Below, piece after piece: positions 5,651-6,550 of a stretch of 6,550 bases of DNA. Position 1 is the stretch's first letter; each line of letters starts with the position of its first letter. The position numbers and the translations under genes were made by a program. Location of the stretch: the NCBI GenBank assembly GCA_035358715.1, contig DAOPPX010000189.1, positions 1 to 6,550 on the forward strand. The letters run 5' to 3'. The notes beneath the pieces were generated by a model. That model made no database searches. It was not told the DNA's origin and saw only the letters and a program-made list of their open reading frames with translations. Origin of the DNA: UBA8199 sp035358715. GTDB lineage: Bacteria > Verrucomicrobiota > Verrucomicrobiia > Limisphaerales > UBA8199.

Positions 5651-5878
5651 TCAATGCACTAGTGTTTTGCGCTTCAAGAACGAATCAAAGAGGAATATCG
5701 AGGGCACAAGCATGCAGAGTGCAGCAATGGCGGATACCTTATAGTATTTCATCAGTATGTCCGTAGCCTCAGGACTACCGACACCAACGTTAGCTAAGGC
5801 GTGCCCAGTCCGGTAGGCGGCCACCAGAATGACCGCCACCAAGACCACGATGGCGAGGCGAACGAAGCAGGCGAACAT
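5651..5878 (-). CDS. Small two-helix inner-membrane protein
   Basis: This 75-aa protein has two hydrophobic helices, about residues 7-21 (LAIVVLVAVILVAA) and 49-67 (VSAIAALCMLVPSIFLF), joined by a loop of about 25 residues and ending in the basic FLKRK. I do not recognise a family. The ATG at 5878 has the best RBS in the window, GGAGG 8 bases upstream. A TTG at 5893 would add five residues and overlap the preceding gene, and is less likely. The stop of the mini-RHS gene and this start are one base apart (TAATATG), so it is tightly coupled to that gene. Its size, membrane location and coupling fit a partner or immunity-type protein, but equally any small membrane protein. Confidence 0.7.
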   Translation of the reverse strand: MFACFVRLAIVVLVAVILVAAYRTGHALANVGVGSPEATDILMKYYKVSAIAALCMLVPSIFLFDSFLKRKTLVH

Positions 5879-5879
5879 A

Positions 5880-6443
5880 TTACCAACCTCCAACCCTCCC
5901 GCCGATTATCGGATTTATCCCAATCTTGATTAACAAGAACCTTCCCGCTCCCCATAGGCCACAGCGGAGCCCCTTTTGAGCGGCGTCTGAGAGCAGCTCG
6001 GTGCATTCCTGGCCACGATTCTTTCTACACCACTCCACCGCCTGATCCTCGGGCAATCGTTTAGCCGCCTGTTCGTTAATTTGCCGGACCCTTTCCATGC
6101 ACTTGAAATACTCGTTCAGCTCATACGCCCCAATCAGACAGTTCCCGATTGCCAATCCGCCAATGATTATGGGGAGCGGCGCTATCAACCCGTCGGTGTC
6201 GTAGGTGTTAATCGGACTGTTGTGCACAAAGCCGTAAAGCTGGGTTGCCTCACTAGCCAGAAGTGCATTTTCTCTTCCAAGCACTGCATCGTATGGGAAT
6301 GCCGTCTTCAGCTCTGCGAAGAACGGGTCACGATTTATCCACCGCTGCACGCCCGGGTCGTAGTAGGCCGAGGCGAGGTTGGGGGCGGAGAACAAGGTCA
6401 GCAGTGTCAGGAACCAGATCGTGGGCTTCATTCGTGTCTTCAT
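5880..6443 (-). CDS. Secreted mini-RHS core protein with amphipathic Cys tail
   Basis: This 187-aa protein has an n-region MKTRMKPTIW, a hydrophobic core, and NLASA ending at residue 26. The mature chain would begin YYDPGVQRWINRDP. A longer insert (about 41-67) separates this from QLYGFVHNSPINTYDTDGL, which ends near 86. The tail opens with a hydrophobic patch (PLPIIIGGLAIG), then a charged helical region with Cys102, Cys115, Cys139, Cys147 and Cys161, and closes with a Gly-rich, Ile-rich end (INPIIGGRVGGW). The hydrophobic patch could insert in a membrane or pack in a helical bundle. The reading frame stays open upstream to the window edge, but no start codon is seen there and the signal peptide argues for ATG 6443. 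This is the first complete gene of the cluster, and its stop lies one base before the small membrane gene start. Confidence 0.87.
   Translation of the reverse strand: MKTRMKPTIWFLTLLTLFSAPNLASAYYDPGVQRWINRDPFFAELKTAFPYDAVLGRENALLASEATQLYGFVHNSPINTYDTDGLIAPLPIIIGGLAIGNCLIGAYELNEYFKCMERVRQINEQAAKRLPEDQAVEWCRKNRGQECTELLSDAAQKGLRCGLWGAGRFLLIKIGINPIIGGRVGGW
5887..5891 (-). promoter_or_regulatory. Ribosome binding site for the small membrane protein
   Basis: GGAGG on the minus strand, 8 bases before the ATG at 5878, lies inside the last codons of the mini-RHS gene. It fixes the start and is unusually strong compared with the other genes here, most of which lack a clear Shine-Dalgarno. Confidence 0.75.
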
Positions 6444-6550
6444 AACATGCTCGATGCGCTTCTGGGTTTCAACGGGCGAATCGGAACCAAAGCCCGCTAT
6501 ATTGCAATCTCGATTCTGCTGAAGAACCCCCTGCTTTTGCCCAAAGACAG
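6444..6550 (-). other. Upstream leader or intergenic region of the cluster
   Basis: This holds 107 bases before the first gene. No complete coding region is seen. One minus-strand frame (in phase with the mini-RHS gene) has no stop, one stops at 6497-6499, and the third stops after 26 codons. I see an AT-rich CAATATAG near 6497-6504 that could serve as a -10 region, but no convincing -35, so I do not call a promoter. Confidence 0.4.

Noticed and set aside
6497..6530. Sigma-70-type promoter before the first gene
   Set aside because: Only an AT-rich -10-like stretch is present; no acceptable -35 at the right distance, and the cluster may continue upstream of the window.

Overview
The window reads as one compact, single-direction gene cluster. 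All nine credible coding regions lie on the minus strand, so transcription runs from about 6443 down to 365. Neighbouring genes overlap or are separated by gaps of at most 104 bases. The last 364 bases hold no gene, only a repeat-bearing non-coding element. Sec signal peptides fused directly to an RHS-core motif, transglutaminase-like proteins with TPR tails, few clear Shine-Dalgarno sites and moderately high G+C suggest Verrucomicrobiota, perhaps a Limisphaerales/Pedosphaera-like lineage. This assignment is inference from general knowledge and is only moderately secure.

The recurring theme is a family of four small exported proteins (5880-6443, 5128-5643, 3103-3573, 883-1473). Each is a signal peptide ending in A-x-A, followed at once by YYDPxxQRWxNxDP, then NxYxFxxNxP....D..G, then an unrelated C-terminal tail. 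This is the RHS repeat-associated core, the piece just before the variable toxin tip of large Rhs proteins. Here it has no RHS/YD shell and begins at the predicted signal-peptidase cut. Three of the four tails carry five cysteines each, and the fourth is a Pro/Thr/Asn-rich repeat.

Each mini-RHS gene is followed closely by one or more partner genes. 5880-6443 is followed by a 75-aa two-helix membrane protein. 5128-5643 is followed by a signal peptidase I homologue, then a SirB1-like transglutaminase/TPR protein. 3103-3573 is followed by a second, different transglutaminase/TPR protein, which overlaps a stand-alone TPR-tail paralogue. 883-1473 is followed by a membrane-anchored helical protein.

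Several oddities stand out. The signal peptidase has Arg where the catalytic Lys of box D belongs. The SirB1-like gene has an in-frame amber codon in its probable signal peptide and a 7-base tandem repeat just before its catalytic Cys. The TPR tail of that gene recurs as a separate gene. The 3' non-coding region contains a duplicated hairpin with a compensatory base-pair change, inside an element bounded by inverted repeats and a 5-base direct repeat.

A working model, which is inference only, is a locus producing secreted orphan RHS-tip proteins together with processing (signal peptidase), possible cross-linking or proteolysis (transglutaminase fold) and membrane partner proteins. Nothing in the sequence proves a toxin, immunity or adhesion role.
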